Shown piece after piece: positions 5,678-7,039 of a stretch of 7,039 nt of DNA (position 1 is the first letter of the stretch; every line of letters begins with the position of its first letter). Origin of the DNA: an uncultured cyanobacterium (GTDB lineage: Bacteria; Cyanobacteriota; Cyanobacteriia; PCC-6307; Cyanobiaceae); NCBI GenBank assembly GCA_903921295.1, contig CAIXOZ010000024.1:1-7039 (forward strand), written 5' to 3'. The notes below the pieces were generated by a model, which did no database searches, was not told where the DNA came from, and saw only the letters and a program-made list of their open reading frames with translations. The position numbers and the translations under genes were made by a program.

Positions 5678-6931
5678 TCAACCCACCAGGCTCTGCAGAG
5701 CCCGCTCGAGCAGGGCCACCGCCCGACGCAGGTGACGACGCCGGATCACAAGCGGCGGCACGAAGCGCACCACCTGGGGCCCAGCCGGCACCACCAGCAG
5801 GCCCTCGGCCATCGCAGCGCGAACCAGATCAGCCGCCGCCGGGCCTTCGGGGCGCAGCACGAGTCCCTGCAGCAGTCCCCAGCCGCGCACACCTTCCAGC
5901 TGGCGGGGGTGGCGAGCCACGAGATCGGCAAGCAGGGCCTGAAGCTCCTGACCCATGGCGGCGGCATGATCCACCAGGTGCTGGCGCTCGAGCTGCTCCA
6001 CCACGGTCAGACCAGCCCGACAGGCCAGGGGATTACCCCCGAAGGTACTGGCGTGCTCACCGGGGCGGAAATGATCGACGGATGCCTTCACGGCCAGCGC
6101 GCCGATCGGAATGCCTCCGCCCAGGCCCTTGGCCAGGGTGATCGCATCGGGCTCGACACCGAGGTGCTCATAGCCCCAGAGACGACCGGTACGGCCAACC
6201 CCGACCTGCACCTCATCGAAGATCAGCAGAAGGTTGTGGGCATCACAGAGCTCGCGGATGCGTCGGAAGACGGTCGGATCGCCGGGATGGACGCCCCCTT
6301 CGCCCTGCAGCGGCTCGAGCAGCACAGCCGCCACCCTCGGCCCGTCCGCTTCACAGCGCTCAAGCAGGGCCTCAAAGGCGTGGATGTCGTTGTAGGGGAA
6401 GTAGCGGAAGCCCTGCACCATCGGCTCAAAGCCCTGGTGATATTTGGGCTGACCGGTGGCGGTGACCGCGGCCAGGGTGCGGCCATGGAAACTGGCCTGG
6501 GCCGTGAGGATCAGCGGTTCCTCGATGCCGCGCACCTGGTGGCCGTGCTTGCGCGCCAGCTTGATCGCCGCCTCATTGGCCTCAGCGCCGGAATTGCAGA
6601 AGAACACCCGGTCGGTGCAGCTGTTGGCGCTGATCCAGCTGGCCAGCTGTTCCTGCTCAGGGATCCGATAGAGATTGGAGACATGCTGCAGGCGCCCGAG
6701 CTGCCGGGAGAGGGCCCGGCGCATCGGCGTGCTGCTGTGGCCGAGCGTGCACACCGCAATGCCTGCGACCGCATCGAGGTAGCGCCTGCCCTGGCGATCC
6801 CAGAGCCACACCCCACGCCCCCGCACCAGCTCGATCGGGAAGCGGGCGTAGGTGTCCATCACGGCGCTTCCGGAGGCCGGCGCGCTGGCTGGGGCTGCGG
6901 CAGTCGAATGGGGATCAATCGACGGCTTCAT
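5678..6931 (-). CDS. argD: ArgD, acetylornithine aminotransferase (PLP-dependent, class III)
   Basis: ArgD transfers an amino group from glutamate to N-acetylglutamate semialdehyde in arginine synthesis, in the cytosol. Family marks are strong: AVAGIAVCTLGH (54-65), NSGAEANEAAIKLAR (113-127) that binds the PLP phosphate, and SFHGRTLAA (147-155). EPLQGEGG (206-213) and IFDEVQVGVGRTG (237-249) with D239 facing the pyridine nitrogen follow. TLAKGLGGGIPIGA (265-278) holds K268, the PLP Schiff-base lysine, and STFGGNPLACRAG completes the set. At 417 residues the length is normal. ATG at 6931 is chosen, which adds a 24-residue Ala/Ser/Pro-rich tail. Conserved sequence begins at M25 (ATG at 6859), and a GGAAG about ten bases before that ATG makes it a real alternative. 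The gene begins 24 bases after tRNA-Leu on the same strand and is followed by folC after 10 bases. Some ArgD proteins also act on succinyldiaminopimelate; sequence alone cannot exclude this. Confidence 0.95.
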   Translation of the reverse strand: MKPSIDPHSTAAAPASAPASGSAVMDTYARFPIELVRGRGVWLWDRQGRRYLDAVAGIAVCTLGHSSTPMRRALSRQLGRLQHVSNLYRIPEQEQLASWISANSCTDRVFFCNSGAEANEAAIKLARKHGHQVRGIEEPLILTAQASFHGRTLAAVTATGQPKYHQGFEPMVQGFRYFPYNDIHAFEALLERCEADGPRVAAVLLEPLQGEGGVHPGDPTVFRRIRELCDAHNLLLIFDEVQVGVGRTGRLWGYEHLGVEPDAITLAKGLGGGIPIGALAVKASVDHFRPGEHASTFGGNPLACRAGLTVVEQLERQHLVDHAAAMGQELQALLADLVARHPRQLEGVRGWGLLQGLVLRPEGPAAADLVRAAMAEGLLVVPAGPQVVRFVPPLVIRRRHLRRAVALLERALQSLVG

Positions 6932-6955
6932 CGTCACCGCTGCAGCAAGGAGGGA

Positions 6956-7037
6956 TGGGAGCGGTGGGACTCGAACCCACATGCCCGAAGGCGCTCGATT
7001 TTGAGTCGAGTCCGTCTACCAATTCCGGCACGCTCCC
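6956..7037 (-). tRNA. trnL-CAA: tRNA-Leu (anticodon CAA)
   Basis: The minus strand folds as a class II tRNA. The acceptor stem is a perfect GGGAGCG/CGCTCCC with A73, the leucine discriminator. The D stem CCG/CGG carries the loop GAATTGGTAGA. The anticodon stem CTCGA/TCGAG closes the loop CTCAAAA (anticodon CAA). A long variable arm is built on CGCC-TTCG-GGC, and the T arm is TGGG-TTCGAGT-CCCA. No CCA is encoded. A36-A37-A38 in the anticodon loop is the MiaA recognition pattern, so A37 is predicted to become i6A and then ms2i6A through MiaB. argD follows 24 bases downstream with no terminator between them. Confidence 0.96.
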
Positions 7038-7039
7038 TC

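Noticed and set aside
4996..6141. A 381-codon open frame on the plus strand opposite folC and argD.
   Set aside because: It spans two convincing genes on the other strand, and its product is Arg/Pro/Gly-rich with no family resemblance.
6932..6982. An argD start inside tRNA-Leu, adding 17 residues.
   Set aside because: The extra codons lie within the tRNA gene and its trailer, so they are not plausible protein sequence.
1..7039. Mobile element, CRISPR array, phage or integrated island next to the tRNA genes.
   Set aside because: I saw no integrase, transposase, direct-repeat array or duplicated tRNA 3' end; all flanking genes look like vertically inherited core genes.

Overview
The window looks like chromosomal DNA of a GC-rich picocyanobacterium (Cyanobium or alpha-cyanobacterial Synechococcus type). 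The evidence is a DUF4359 protein (a family I know almost only from cyanobacteria), a membrane-anchored pentapeptide-repeat protein with a cyanobacterial-type C-terminal tail, cyanobacterial-type MiaB, FolC and ArgD sequences, tRNA genes without encoded CCA, and two HIP1 octamers. Strain-level identity is inference. I see no mobile element, CRISPR array, phage gene or sign of recent transfer, and coding density is very high.

Left part (1-350, minus strand): the 5' end of miaB, cut by the window edge, lies directly downstream of tRNA-His(GUG). A very strong intrinsic terminator sits between them. Positions 351-493 form a divergent intergenic region with a 13-bp hairpin of unknown role.

Middle (494-3676, plus strand): a compact three-gene operon. 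It encodes a small DUF4359 membrane-associated protein, a cytosine-deaminase-like amidohydrolase and a GlcD-like FAD oxidoreductase. The first two genes overlap by the four bases ATGA and the last two are four bases apart. The amidohydrolase keeps the metal ligands but appears to lack the glutamine that CodA uses to read cytosine. The pair may therefore act in sequence on another N-heterocycle or amide; this is the least understood part of the window.

Right part (7037-3704, minus strand): tRNA-Leu(CAA), argD (arginine synthesis), folC (folate synthesis and polyglutamylation) and a pentapeptide-repeat protein probably exported to the thylakoid lumen or periplasm. They run in series with gaps of 24, 10 and 20 bases and no visible internal terminator, so they are probably co-transcribed. 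This operon meets the plus-strand operon tail to tail across 27 bases without an obvious terminator.

A link across the window is that tRNA-Leu(CAA) has A36-A37-A38 in its anticodon loop. That makes it a predicted substrate for MiaA and then MiaB, the enzyme encoded at the other end.
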